DNA of 61,935 bases, from IMG/VR virus record IMGVR_UViG_3300021976_000013, positions 1 to 61,935 of that record. One strand, written 5' to 3'. The translations under genes were made by a program, and so were the position numbers. Of the stretch, positions 1 to 8,520 are shown one piece after another; position 1 is the first letter of the stretch, and every line of letters starts with the position of its first letter. This DNA is from a virus. The notes under the pieces were generated by a model. The model did no database searches, was not told where the DNA came from, and saw only the letters and a program-made list of their open reading frames with translations.

Positions 1-26
1 TCTCTCCGAGTTTCTTCCTGCTGGCA

Positions 27-47
27 GGGGGGGATTTTCGATCTTGG
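27..47. repeat. Left-end copy of a terminal direct repeat
   Basis: A G7 run followed by ATTTTCGATCTTG closely matches three G-rich copies at the right end of the window (61832-61841, 61849-61862 and 61865-61882). Its place just before the HNH and terminase genes fits a terminase recognition or cos-flanking element. That role is inferred. Confidence 0.45.
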
Positions 48-143
48 TCGAATCTGTTGGAATATGCGCGCTACCTGGGGATTCTTTGCGAATCCGTCAA
101 GTTCTTGGAACCCTGGTAGCTCATGCCTACCAGTCAAGTCGCG

Positions 144-156
144 TATAATTTCATGT
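144..156 (+). promoter_or_regulatory. -10 box (TATAAT) for a leaderless HNH transcript
   Basis: A perfect TATAAT at 144-149 lies 7 nt before ATG 157, and no Shine-Dalgarno sequence precedes that ATG. Transcription would start at or next to the A of the ATG. No good -35 box is visible at 16-18 bp. Confidence 0.5.
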
Positions 157-771
157 ATGAGAAAGCTTGAGACAGTCGTCTGCCCGTGTGGGTACGTGTT
201 CGACTATGAAAGATCAACTCCGGGCCGACCGCGCCGGTGGTGTGACTACTGCCTGAAGCTCCCGACGAGCCGCAGACATCCGGCGCATCCGGTGGTGTGC
301 TCATGTGGCCAGAAGTTCTCTACCAGCACAGATCACCTGTCATGCCGTCAGTGCCGATACAACCGATTGTGCGAGGGTTGCGGAGTCATGTTCAAGCGGG
401 AGAAGTCGCAGCGGTTCTGCTCGTATGCGTGCGCTTACCACGCGGGCGCGAATCTCGGTGATCGCTTGCCGTACAGTGCCGCTCGGGAACGTGCCAGGCT
501 GCAAGAGAAGGGCCGACGACGCCGGGCGCAAATGGCCGGTAGTCGAACCGGACCGTACACAACGCAAGAGATCGCAGAGCTAGATCGTTTCATCTGTCAA
601 TGGTGGGAGTGCGGCAAACCCGTTGACATGACATTGTCAGGTAGGGACCCGTGGGGGCCTACAATTGATCACACGATCCCACTGGCATGGGGCGGTCCCG
701 ACGTGCGAGAGAATGTGACCTTGATGCACAGACGGTGCAATTCGATCAAGGGCTCAAGGATGCCTGTATGA
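157..771 (+). CDS. HNH endonuclease next to terminase
   Basis: A 204-residue protein with a Cys-rich N-terminal half and an HNH nuclease domain at the C-terminus. CxC/CxxC pairs lie near residues 9-32, 48-66 and 72-92 and probably bind zinc. The HNH core shows DH at 171-172, Asn187, His191 and Cys194 in the context HRRCN. In HK97-like cos phages an HNH protein beside the terminase stimulates cleavage of the packaging site, and the position here suggests the same job. Start 157 is chosen because the -10 box just upstream gives a leaderless transcript. An ATG at 64 in the same frame is possible but would lie upstream of that promoter. The stop overlaps the terS start. Confidence 0.85.
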   Translation: MRKLETVVCPCGYVFDYERSTPGRPRRWCDYCLKLPTSRRHPAHPVVCSCGQKFSTSTDHLSCRQCRYNRLCEGCGVMFKREKSQRFCSYACAYHAGANLGDRLPYSAARERARLQEKGRRRRAQMAGSRTGPYTTQEIAELDRFICQWWECGKPVDMTLSGRDPWGPTIDHTIPLAWGGPDVRENVTLMHRRCNSIKGSRMPV

Positions 772-1136
772 GCAGGGAGCCGAGAACAACCCTTCCGGAT
801 GATCCGGTGCCGTCCGGCACGCAAGCGACGAACATCGTCGAACCGTCGGAAGGTGATCAAGCTGTCTGGATTCTTGACGACGGCAGCAAGAGCCCGTTCG
901 GGCCGGTCGAGCGGCAACTACGGGCCGACATCGGTGAACTGAAGCTGGCCGGGCAACTGTCCGGCACCGTGACCGCTACCGCTTTCAACCTGGCACGTAC
1001 TCTTGATCGTGGCGCTGGTATGGCGACGGCGGCCGTAGCTCGTGAGCTACGGGAGTACATCCGTCTCATTGAGGGGGCTGCGGGTGACGACGCTGATACA
1101 AGCTCACACAGGGCTGACCTGTCTACCCCGGTTTAG
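768..1136 (+). CDS. terS: Terminase small subunit
   Basis: A 122-residue acidic protein between the HNH gene and the large terminase, where the small terminase is expected. The central part (about residues 40-105) is alpha-helical with an RxLDRGAxMATAAVARELREY stretch, resembling small terminase oligomerisation regions of actinophages. It should recognise the packaging site and hand DNA to the large subunit. Start 768 overlaps the preceding stop (ATGA). Assignment rests on position and general character, not a diagnostic motif. Confidence 0.7.
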   Translation: MSREPRTTLPDDPVPSGTQATNIVEPSEGDQAVWILDDGSKSPFGPVERQLRADIGELKLAGQLSGTVTATAFNLARTLDRGAGMATAAVARELREYIRLIEGAAGDDADTSSHRADLSTPV

Positions 1137-2571
1137 TACCCCGCGACGTTACGACCGGAAGACCTACGGGCCGCGCGTTGCTCAGGTGGCTGAGAATCTC
1201 GGATACGGATTCATGCCGTGGCAACAGTACGTCTCGGACATCGCGCTTGAGGTAGATCCTTTTACCGGCCTGCTGGCCTACCGCGAGATTTGCCTGACGG
1301 TTCCTCGCCAGTCGGGCAAGACGGTTCTCCTGCTCGCGGTGATGATCCACCGGGCACAAGCGATGATCTCCGCGCGCGAGCCAAGACAGCGGATCTTGTA
1401 TGCGGCTCAGACCCGAATCGCAGCACGTGGGAAGTGGGAAGACGAGCACATCCCGATCTTGAAAGCCAGCCGCTATTCCCGTGACTTCGTGACTCGACTG
1501 GCGATCGGTCAGGAAGCGATCAAGTGGCATAACGGATCGCTGCACGGGATCACGTCGAACAAAGAGACGTCTGCCCACGGCGAGACTCTCGATCTTGGCA
1601 TGATCGACGAAGCCTTCGCGCAAGAGGACGCTCGACTAGAACAGGCGTTCAATCCTGCGATGGCCACCCGTGATCAGCCGCAGATTTGGATCAACTCGAC
1701 GGCTGGCACGCGGAAGTCAGCGTTCCTTCGGGAGAAGGTCAAGACCGGCCGGGAGCTGGCTCTTGCTGAAGAGACTGACGGATCGTGCTATATCGAGTGG
1801 TCGGCACCGAACGAAGCCGATCCCGACGATCATGATGTGTGGGCGCAATGCATGCCTGCTCTCGGGTACACGATCAACATCGCTGCGATCAAGCACGCCA
1901 AGAAAACACTCAAGCTCTCTGAGTTCCGGCGCGCGTACCTGAATCAGTGGCAAGACGAATTCCCTGACGAGTGGTTGGTGATCAAGGAATTCACCTGGAA
2001 AGCCTTGATCGATCCTGGCTCACAGATCGCCGGTCGGATGACGTTCGCAATCGACGTGACTCCCGAGCGCGCTTGGACGTCGATCTCTGTTGCGGGTGCT
2101 CGGGAAGACGGCAGGATCCACGTAGAGACGATCAAACACGGGCCGGGTACGGCGTGGGCCGTGGCCGACATGGTCACGCTGGCAGAGCTTTGGGACGGCC
2201 GTGAGTGGACTGTGCGCGTCGTCATTGATACCGCGAGCGCGGCAGCGTCGCTGATCAGCGAAATCGAGACTCTCGCGGAATCCAAGCGGGTGCGGATAGA
2301 GATCATCAAGACGACGTCCCAAGAGTATGTGCAAGCCTGCGGCATGTTCTACGACAAGGTTGATCAGTCCCAACTGATCCACTTGGGTGAGGCTAGAATG
2401 AATGTCGCGGTAGCAGGGGCGGTTAAGCGTGATCTTGAGGCATCATGGGCATGGGCTCGAAAGGGTCTTTCGGTGGTCATATCCCCGCTGGTAGGGGCTA
2501 CTCTGGCGCTGTGGGGGTTTGTCACCACAGATCCAGGTAGTGATTACGATGTGCTCGATTCGGTTCGTTAG
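1084..2571 (+). CDS. terL: Terminase large subunit
   Basis: A 495-residue packaging ATPase and nuclease. The ATPase domain has a Walker A motif PRQSGKT near residues 74-80 and a Walker B MIDEAF near 173-178. The RNase H-like nuclease domain begins around the AIDVT segment near residue 324. The protein pumps DNA into proheads and cuts concatemers. GTG 1084 is preceded by a GAGGGGG ribosome-binding site and overlaps the end of terS by 53 nt, suggesting translational coupling. An upstream start at 1042 is less likely because it lacks such a site. Confidence 0.93.
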   Translation: MTTLIQAHTGLTCLPRFSTPRRYDRKTYGPRVAQVAENLGYGFMPWQQYVSDIALEVDPFTGLLAYREICLTVPRQSGKTVLLLAVMIHRAQAMISAREPRQRILYAAQTRIAARGKWEDEHIPILKASRYSRDFVTRLAIGQEAIKWHNGSLHGITSNKETSAHGETLDLGMIDEAFAQEDARLEQAFNPAMATRDQPQIWINSTAGTRKSAFLREKVKTGRELALAEETDGSCYIEWSAPNEADPDDHDVWAQCMPALGYTINIAAIKHAKKTLKLSEFRRAYLNQWQDEFPDEWLVIKEFTWKALIDPGSQIAGRMTFAIDVTPERAWTSISVAGAREDGRIHVETIKHGPGTAWAVADMVTLAELWDGREWTVRVVIDTASAAASLISEIETLAESKRVRIEIIKTTSQEYVQACGMFYDKVDQSQLIHLGEARMNVAVAGAVKRDLEASWAWARKGLSVVISPLVGATLALWGFVTTDPGSDYDVLDSVR

Positions 2572-2579
2572 GGGCTTGT

Positions 2580-3866
2580 GTGGGCATGTTCCGGGACTTC
2601 GGGAGAGATCTCTATCGAGCGATCTTCAACCGACCGGCCGAATCGCGAGCGATCACGTCGGTGCCGTGGCGACCGTTCAATGTTGGGCCTGATCGCGATT
2701 ACGGATCTTCCGGTGATGCTCTGTCCTTGATCTCCTACTTCGCATGTGTCCGGGTGCTGGCGGAACAGATCTCCGCGCTGCCTCTCCAGACCTTTCGCGA
2801 AGACGGAGACATCTCCAAACGGATCACCGATCCGCAACTGATCAAAAAGCCTGCGGCTGTGGTCGATAAGATCACGTGGACGCGGCAGATGGTTATCTCG
2901 CTGGCCATGCGCGGGAACGCCTACGGGATCATCACAGAGATCGATGGATTTGGGTTCGCGGTCAGTATCGAGTGGCTACATCCTGATCATGTGTGGGTTG
3001 ACGAGACTCACCCGACGCGACCGATTTATTATTGGACGAATCCAGATGGCGGTTACGGTGAGATCCCCCGTGACCGGGTGATCCACATCGGTTGGTTCGT
3101 TCCTCCGGGTGGCGTCGTCGGTCTCTCGCCGGTCAAGGCGTTCGCACGGTCCATCGGGTTCGGGCTGGACGCTCAGGAGTACGGCGCGAATTGGTTCGGC
3201 AATGGCGGCGTGCCACCGAGCACGTTCAAGAACAAAGAGAAAGTGATCTCTGACGAGCAAGCCGACGAGATCACCGAGCGGCTTGTAAGATCTCTTCGCT
3301 CCGGACGGCCGCTTACGTATGGTGCCGACTGGGATTTCTCTGCCGTGTCCATTGACCCTGAAGAGTCACAATTTATCCAGACCATGAAGATGAATGCGAC
3401 GCAGATCGCGGCGATCTTCGGCATTCCTCCCGAGTGGGTCGGTGGTGAGACGGGCGGATCGCTGACGTACAACTCCCCGGAGCAGAACGGGTTGCACGTC
3501 TACAAGATCGTTCTACTCCCGTGGACTACCTTGATCGAAGGCGCGATCTCCCGCATCTTGCCAGAGCGGCAGTTCGTTCGGTTCAACCCGGATGGGATCT
3601 TGCGCGGTGATCTCAAGACTCGTTACGACGCTCACGCGGTAGCGATCGACGCGGGTTTCCTGACGATCGATGAAGTTCGCGAGATCGAGAACCGACCACC
3701 GTTGCCCAAGCCCAAGGTCCAGAAGCAGCCGATCATTCCCATACTCGTTACTGACCCGAGCCAAAAGCCACCGGATCCGAACCCGGTTCCGGCGAAGCAA
3801 GATCCGAAGCTGACCGGAGGGTCTAACGGCCGTCGGGTACCGGCGATTCACACGATCCGGATCTAG
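2580..3866 (+). CDS. Portal protein, HK97/SPP1 type
   Basis: A 428-residue protein of usual portal length, directly downstream of terL. It has typical features of the Phage_portal family: an N-terminal SALPLQTF-like strand, the central GNAYG segment, and IFGIPPEWVG followed by SLTYNSPEQ, the conserved C-terminal region of HK97-type portals. It forms the dodecameric ring through which DNA enters and to which the neck attaches. GTG 2580 has an AGGGG site 5 nt away; ATG 2586 is the alternative. The last 50 residues are Pro/Lys-rich and probably flexible. Confidence 0.92.
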   Translation: MGMFRDFGRDLYRAIFNRPAESRAITSVPWRPFNVGPDRDYGSSGDALSLISYFACVRVLAEQISALPLQTFREDGDISKRITDPQLIKKPAAVVDKITWTRQMVISLAMRGNAYGIITEIDGFGFAVSIEWLHPDHVWVDETHPTRPIYYWTNPDGGYGEIPRDRVIHIGWFVPPGGVVGLSPVKAFARSIGFGLDAQEYGANWFGNGGVPPSTFKNKEKVISDEQADEITERLVRSLRSGRPLTYGADWDFSAVSIDPEESQFIQTMKMNATQIAAIFGIPPEWVGGETGGSLTYNSPEQNGLHVYKIVLLPWTTLIEGAISRILPERQFVRFNPDGILRGDLKTRYDAHAVAIDAGFLTIDEVREIENRPPLPKPKVQKQPIIPILVTDPSQKPPDPNPVPAKQDPKLTGGSNGRRVPAIHTIRI

Positions 3867-3878
3867 GAAGGAAAGGCG

Positions 3879-4547
3879 ATGTCAGAGACGACGCCTGAAC
3901 GCCGGTACACCACATGGCCGGTCGAGTATCGCTCCAGGGGCGACGGTAACAAGATCGGTGGGTACGCGGCTGTCTTCAGCACGCTCTCACGCAATCTCGG
4001 CGGATTCGTCGAAGAGGTCAAGCCGGGATTCTTCAATAAGTCTCGCGGCGACGGTTGGCCAGGCGTGGTTGCTCGGTTCAATCACGATGACAACATGCTC
4101 CTAGGAACGGTCGCGGGCGGCTCTCTACGGCTCTCTGTGGACGAGACGGGCCTTGACTACGTGGTGGAACCCCCGGCAGCACGCGCGGACATCACAGAGC
4201 TTGTCCAGCGCGGCGACGTGCGGCAAAGCTCATTCGCCTTCATGACCTTTGAGGACGAATGGGGTGTCACAGAGCAGGGCTTCCCGATGCGGTCTCTCAT
4301 CTCGGGAAAGCTGGTGGACGTCGCACCGGTCGTCAGTCCGGCCTACCTCGATACGACCGCAGGAATGCGTTCGCTCGCGGCCAAGGTTGGTGCTGATCTT
4401 GAAGAGGTTCGGAAGCTCGCGGGAGAGAACGAGCTTCGGAAATTCTTCGTCAAGACTGGCGTTCCGTCCACTCCGGAAAAGCCAAGGGTCCGTGGCCACA
4501 GCGCCATTGCGGCATTGCTGGCCAAGAAAGACGGTCCGGCTGGCTAG
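3879..4547 (+). CDS. Prohead maturation protease
   Basis: A 222-residue HK97 prohead protease-family protein (S78/U35). FNHDD holds the probable catalytic His69 and RQSSFAF the probable nucleophilic Ser117 or Ser118. It cleaves the capsid delta domain and itself during head maturation, which fits the capsid protein immediately downstream carrying an N-terminal delta domain. A GGAAGG ribosome-binding site precedes ATG 3879. The C-terminal 50 residues are basic and charged and may act as a scaffold segment. Confidence 0.9.
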   Translation: MSETTPERRYTTWPVEYRSRGDGNKIGGYAAVFSTLSRNLGGFVEEVKPGFFNKSRGDGWPGVVARFNHDDNMLLGTVAGGSLRLSVDETGLDYVVEPPAARADITELVQRGDVRQSSFAFMTFEDEWGVTEQGFPMRSLISGKLVDVAPVVSPAYLDTTAGMRSLAAKVGADLEEVRKLAGENELRKFFVKTGVPSTPEKPRVRGHSAIAALLAKKDGPAG

Positions 4548-4556
4548 GTGATACCT

Positions 4557-4740
4557 TGGGTCCGGCAGGTAGGCAGACCGAAAGTCACCGACTGCCGGAC
4601 CGACAACTACATGATCAATCCAGAAGGGCAGCCTGCTCGGCACCCTCTGACACGTAAGAGACAACCGTGATCACTACCGGTTGAGACACGGTGGGCAGAC
4701 CGACAGTCACCCCCAATCCATGATCAATCTGGAGAGGGTG
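4557..4740 (+). repeat. Imperfect tandem repeat in the capsid-gene leader
   Basis: The 200-bp gap before the capsid gene holds two diverged copies of a unit. One has GGCAGACCGAAAGTCACC followed by CATGATCAATCCAGAAGGG; the other has GGCAGACCGACAGTCACC followed by CATGATCAATCTGGAGAGGG, whose end is the capsid ribosome-binding site. Copy 1 encodes only a 19-codon open frame from the ATG near 4612. A TCCGGCAG/CTGCCGGA hairpin at about 4560-4597 may be a terminator or attenuator. Near 4648 lies a one-mismatch copy of the TGAC-N8-GTCA palindrome. Confidence 0.55.
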
Positions 4741-4747
4741 GGCGGCT

Positions 4748-6010
4748 ATGGCTGGCACCATCGTTGAACGGCTTCGCGAACGACGCATGCGCGTCTGGGA
4801 CGAAGCTAAGGGCCTGGCAGACGTGGCGGCTGACGAGAACCGCGCTTTCTCTGCCGAAGAGCAAGGCAAATGGGACTCTCTGAACGAAGAGATCGATGCC
4901 CTAGACACGCGCATGACGTCCGCTCTGGAGACGGAGAAGCGCGCCAAGGACACTGACGAGCTGTTCGACTCGATTCGCGGGCCGGTCAAGAACGCCAAGA
5001 CTCCCGAGAGCAAGCAGGCTGAAGATCGTTCAACCGAACTTCGCAAGTTCCTGCTCGGACAGTCCGGCCGGACGTACGACGTCAAGCCCGACAAGCCTGT
5101 TGACTTCCGTGTCCTCGGTAAGGTCGTCGCGGGCAACATCACCACTGCGGCAGCAGTCACGGTCCCGACGTCGTTCTATGACCGGCTGGTCGCTCACTTG
5201 ATCGAGGTCAGCGCGGTCATGCAAGCTGGCGCGACGGTGCTCTCTACCAGCTCGGGTGAAGTGATCCAGGTCCCCAAGACGACCGCTCACGGCTCGGCGG
5301 CACTGGTCGCGGAAGGTGCGGCTATCGGTGCGGGTGACCCGGCATTCGGGCAGATCTCTCTTGGCGCGTTCAAGTACGGCACGCTGATTCAGATCTCCCG
5401 CGAACTGATCGAAGACACGGGCGTCGATCTTGAGGGGTACCTCTCGATGCAGGCGGGCCGCGCGATCGGTAACCTCTTCGGCTCGCACGTGATCACCGGC
5501 ACCGGTACGACTCAGCCACGCGGAATCACGCTGGACTCGACTCTTGGCGTCACGTCAGCAACGACGGTCGCGGGTGTTCCCAACGGAGACAACCTGATCG
5601 ATCTCTTCTACTCGGTGATCGCTCCCTACCGGGCATCGTCGGCCACGAAGTGGATCGTCAAGGACTCGACCGTTGCGGCGCTCCGGAAGATCAAAGACAA
5701 CAGCGGCGGCGCTGGCATCGGAAACTACCTCTGGCAGCCTGGCCTCACGGCCGGTGCTCCTGACACGATCCTGGGCAAGCAGGTACTCACGGATCCGGGT
5801 GTCGCGGCCACCGGGCTCAACGCAAAGTCGATCATCTTCGGCGACATCTCGCAGTACTTCATTCGGATCGCGGGCGGAATCCGGTTCGAGCGGTCTGACG
5901 ATTTCGCGTTTAACACGGACATGGTCACCTTCCGGTGCCTCTTCCGTGCAGACGGCGCACTGGTGGACCTCACCGGCGCGGTTAAGCACTTCGTCGGTGC
6001 TGCCACGTAA
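4748..6010 (+). CDS. Major capsid protein, HK97 fold
   Basis: A 420-residue capsid protein. The first ~105 residues are charged and helical, a typical HK97 delta (scaffolding) domain that the upstream protease would remove. The rest matches the HK97 fold: VPTSFYDRLV, a GEVIQVPKT segment, the E-loop region around residues 170-200, and a C-terminal half ending in VRLFRADGALVDL-like sequence. A strong GGAGAGG site precedes ATG 4748. It should be among the most highly expressed genes, in line with its long leader and following terminator. Confidence 0.94.
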   Translation: MAGTIVERLRERRMRVWDEAKGLADVAADENRAFSAEEQGKWDSLNEEIDALDTRMTSALETEKRAKDTDELFDSIRGPVKNAKTPESKQAEDRSTELRKFLLGQSGRTYDVKPDKPVDFRVLGKVVAGNITTAAAVTVPTSFYDRLVAHLIEVSAVMQAGATVLSTSSGEVIQVPKTTAHGSAALVAEGAAIGAGDPAFGQISLGAFKYGTLIQISRELIEDTGVDLEGYLSMQAGRAIGNLFGSHVITGTGTTQPRGITLDSTLGVTSATTVAGVPNGDNLIDLFYSVIAPYRASSATKWIVKDSTVAALRKIKDNSGGAGIGNYLWQPGLTAGAPDTILGKQVLTDPGVAATGLNAKSIIFGDISQYFIRIAGGIRFERSDDFAFNTDMVTFRCLFRADGALVDLTGAVKHFVGAAT

Positions 6011-6023
6011 TCGGATCAAGAAC

Positions 6024-6067
6024 TACCGGCCGGAAGCGTGTTCTCGGGTCATTCTTTCCGGCCGGTA
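6024..6067 (+). terminator. Hairpin after the capsid gene
   Basis: Perfect 12-bp arms, TACCGGCCGGAA and TTCCGGCCGGTA, with a 20-nt loop, lie between the capsid gene and the next gene. There is no U-tract. It could be an attenuator lowering downstream expression or an mRNA-stabilising stem. Confidence 0.6.
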
Positions 6068-6096
6068 CCCGATCAAGAGAGAGAGGGTGAAAGATC

Positions 6097-6501
6097 ATGA
6101 AGGTTACGCTTCTAACGGATGTCACGGGAACGCGCGACGGCGTTGACTGGCCGCCGCGTTACTCCGTCGTAGATCTCCCAGAAAACGAAGCGAAGGACAT
6201 GATCCGCTCGGGCATGGTTCGAGAGGCTACGTCCGAAGATCAAGAACGAGCCGACAAGCTGGACGAAGTCCACAGCGATCTGGCCAAGGCCAATGATGAG
6301 GCGTTCGAGGCGCAGCAGGATGCCGATCTCAAGGCTTGGGAAGCTCAAGACGAAGCGGACGCCAAGGCTCGGGAAGCTCTCGCGGCGGCTGAGACGGCGC
6401 GTCAGGCCAAGTCCGGCAGGGTTGAGACGGCAACCACGCGGAAGCCTTCCAGCACCAAGAGCGGGCTCACGACCAAGAACGCACCGACGGGCGGCAAGTA
6501 G
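6097..6501 (+). CDS. Head-associated protein of unknown function
   Basis: A 134-residue protein between capsid and connector genes. The first 50 residues look folded (WPPRYSVVDLPENEAKDMIRSGM). Residues 55-105 are a long Ala/Glu/Asp/Lys helix, probably a coiled coil, and the tail is Lys/Ser/Thr-rich. Actinophages often have a similarly placed small protein with unknown role. A GAGAGGG site supports ATG 6097. Function is not recognised. Confidence 0.7.
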   Translation: MKVTLLTDVTGTRDGVDWPPRYSVVDLPENEAKDMIRSGMVREATSEDQERADKLDEVHSDLAKANDEAFEAQQDADLKAWEAQDEADAKAREALAAAETARQAKSGRVETATTRKPSSTKSGLTTKNAPTGGK

Positions 6502-6504
6502 TCA

Positions 6505-7134
6505 GTGACGATCACCAACGGATACGCAACCGTGGCCGATGTGCGCGGGCACATCGACGATGAGTCATCCGTGGTGTCCGACGTTCTGATAGAGCGGGCG
6601 ATCAACGCGGCGAGCAGGGCTATCGACAACTTTTGCGGGTTCCCTAAGCGAAAGTTCTGGAAAGATCCGGTAGCCACTGCCCATACGTACGTGATCTATG
6701 ACTACCAGTGCGTTTACATTGACGATCTCGCGTCCACCGTGGGCCTGGTCGTGGCCACCGACGACGGCACGGGCACCTTCCCGACGACGTGGGCAGCGAG
6801 CGACTACCGCCTAGGGCCGATGAACGCGGCCGTCAACAATCTGGCGTATGCGTACACCAAGATCGATGTCAGCGGATCAAGATTCTTCCCGACGCTCGAC
6901 TACGGCCGACCAGGGTTGAGGATCACCGGCTTGCACGGCTGGTCGGCTGTTCCTGACGAAGTCAATGAAGCGTGCATTCTCAAGGCAACGTCTCTGCTCA
7001 AGCGGAAGGATGCTCCCTTCGGCGTCGCAGGCTTCGGAGAGTTCGGCACGGCGGTCCGGATCCGCGCTGAAGATCCTGATGTGGTCGAGCTACTCAAGAG
7101 CAAGATTCGATATGGGGCGGGGACCACCGGATGA
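6505..7134 (+). CDS. Head-tail connector, HK97 gp6-like
   Basis: A 209-residue protein placed where the portal adaptor normally lies. Its N-terminus (YATVADVRGHIDD, then an INAASRAIDNFCG helix) is characteristic of the gp6-like adaptor family, which forms a ring under the portal and serves as docking platform for the neck. It starts with GTG, 3 nt after the preceding stop, and overlaps the next gene by 4 nt. Confidence 0.75.
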   Translation: MTITNGYATVADVRGHIDDESSVVSDVLIERAINAASRAIDNFCGFPKRKFWKDPVATAHTYVIYDYQCVYIDDLASTVGLVVATDDGTGTFPTTWAASDYRLGPMNAAVNNLAYAYTKIDVSGSRFFPTLDYGRPGLRITGLHGWSAVPDEVNEACILKATSLLKRKDAPFGVAGFGEFGTAVRIRAEDPDVVELLKSKIRYGAGTTG

Positions 7135-7550
7135 CGGACGTACAAGGGGTCATGACGGCTCTGAGAGCGCGTCTCAGCCTGGTAGACGGGCTGTCCGTCC
7201 AGATGGCTCAGACCGGCAATATCAACCCGCCATACGCGTTCCTAGGGCCGCCCGTGGTGGACTCCTACCGCAAGTCGTTCGCCGGTAACAAGATGAACAT
7301 CTCGCCGACGATCACGATCCTGACATCATCGGCGTTCGATGAGATCGGCGTCCGTCGGCTGATCGAGTACATGGCACCGACCGGCGACAAGTCGATCGTG
7401 GCGATCATCGAAGCTGACCGAACCTTGGGTGGCGTGGTCGAGGACACGAGAGTGATCGACTTCCAGCCGTACGGGCCGCAGGAATACGGCGCGGTGGGGT
7501 TCTACGGCGGGACGTTCAATCTGGAGATCATGGCCAGGGGTGACGGCTGA
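7131..7550 (+). CDS. Neck or tail-completion protein (putative)
   Basis: A 139-residue protein in the connector cluster, translationally coupled on both sides (ATGA-type overlaps). It starts with a helical MTALRARLS segment and then alternates short beta strands, ending in a VGFYGGTFNLEIMA strand like tail terminator or tail completion proteins of siphoviruses. Position fits a stopper or tail terminator. The family is not identified with certainty. Confidence 0.6.
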   Translation: MTDVQGVMTALRARLSLVDGLSVQMAQTGNINPPYAFLGPPVVDSYRKSFAGNKMNISPTITILTSSAFDEIGVRRLIEYMAPTGDKSIVAIIEADRTLGGVVEDTRVIDFQPYGPQEYGAVGFYGGTFNLEIMARGDG

Positions 7551-7996
7551 TGGCGGTCTTCAAGCGGACGTCCGGGACAGAGGAACTTCGGAAGTTCGTT
7601 CGACAGTTTCCGAAATTCCCGGCAGAGATCAGGCGCGAGATCCGGCCGATGCTCCGGAAGATCGGGCAACCTGCTTTGACGGCCGCGCGTCAAAACGCTT
7701 CGTATTCGACTCGAATTCCCAAAGCGACAAAGCTCTCTGTCCTGCTCTCGAAAAAGGGGGCTGGACTTCGGCTGACTACCAGCATCGCGGCGGCCGACGA
7801 CTCCCGAGCGCTTGAGCACAGAGGACAACCGGGCATGTTCCGGCACCCCGTCAATCCGAGTAAGACGGTTTGGGTCAATCAGAAAGCGCGTCCGTTCCTT
7901 TGGCCTGCGGTCGAACCGATCACCAAATCAGTCGATAACGAGATCGGGACGATCGTAGATCAGGTTGCCCGCGCTCACGGATTCAGAGGGAGATGA
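7550..7996 (+). CDS. HK97 gp10-like neck protein
   Basis: A 148-residue protein with the HK97 gp10 pattern: an N-terminal helix rich in Phe/Arg (LRKFVRQFPKFPAEIRREI), a central basic TAARQNA segment, and a C-terminal RPFLWPAVE motif followed by a final amphipathic helix. The family takes part in head-to-tail joining. Its ATG overlaps the previous stop. Confidence 0.8.
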   Translation: MAVFKRTSGTEELRKFVRQFPKFPAEIRREIRPMLRKIGQPALTAARQNASYSTRIPKATKLSVLLSKKGAGLRLTTSIAAADDSRALEHRGQPGMFRHPVNPSKTVWVNQKARPFLWPAVEPITKSVDNEIGTIVDQVARAHGFRGR

Positions 7997-8000
7997 CGGG

Positions 8001-8510
8001 ATGCCACTAAGCACGCAAACACTGATCCAAGTGAATGCGTTCCTGTCGAACACGGGAGCGGATCTTACGGTCCCGTCGGCAAACATCGTGTTCGCGCAAC
8101 AGCTCAATCTCGACACGGGAACGGGCGCTGGCCAGGCGGACAAGGTCTATGTGGACACGAACACGCTCGGCGCGTCAGGCACGGTGGATATCGACTTGGC
8201 GGGCTCGCTGACCGATGCTCTCGGCGCGGCGTTGACCTTCGTCCGGGTGAAAGGGATCTTCATTCGCGCGGCGGTTGGCAACACTAACAACGTCGTACTA
8301 GGTGGCGCGGCGGCGACTCAGTTCGTCGGCCCGTTCGGTGCGGCAGCGCACACGATCGCAGTCCGGCCGGGCGGATTCTTCGGGATCATGTCGCAGGATG
8401 CTACCGGTTGGACGGTCGGCGCTGGCGCGTCGGACTTCCTTCGGGTGGCGAACAGTGCCGCAGGTACGTCAGTGACCTACGACATCCTGATCATCGGCGC
8501 GAGCGCGTAG
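8001..8510 (+). CDS. Structural protein, first of a tandem pair
   Basis: A 169-residue Gly/Ala/Thr-rich, beta-strand-rich protein. It is paralogous to the gene immediately downstream: they share NTNNVV-GGAAATQF, GAAAHT, VRPGG and the C-terminal YDI-IGASA signature. Candidates are a capsid decoration or tail-tube-associated protein, given its place between the neck and tail-tube genes. Start 8001 is preceded by a GAGGGAG site; an upstream in-frame codon at 7965 overlaps the previous gene and is less likely. Confidence 0.75.
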   Translation: MPLSTQTLIQVNAFLSNTGADLTVPSANIVFAQQLNLDTGTGAGQADKVYVDTNTLGASGTVDIDLAGSLTDALGAALTFVRVKGIFIRAAVGNTNNVVLGGAAATQFVGPFGAAAHTIAVRPGGFFGIMSQDATGWTVGAGASDFLRVANSAAGTSVTYDILIIGASA

Positions 8511-8520
8511 GGGGGAAACG

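Noticed and set aside
64-156. N-terminal extension of the HNH gene to ATG 64
   Set aside because: TATAAT at 144-149 would lie inside the gene, and the extra residues show no zinc or HNH character; start 157 fits a leaderless transcript.
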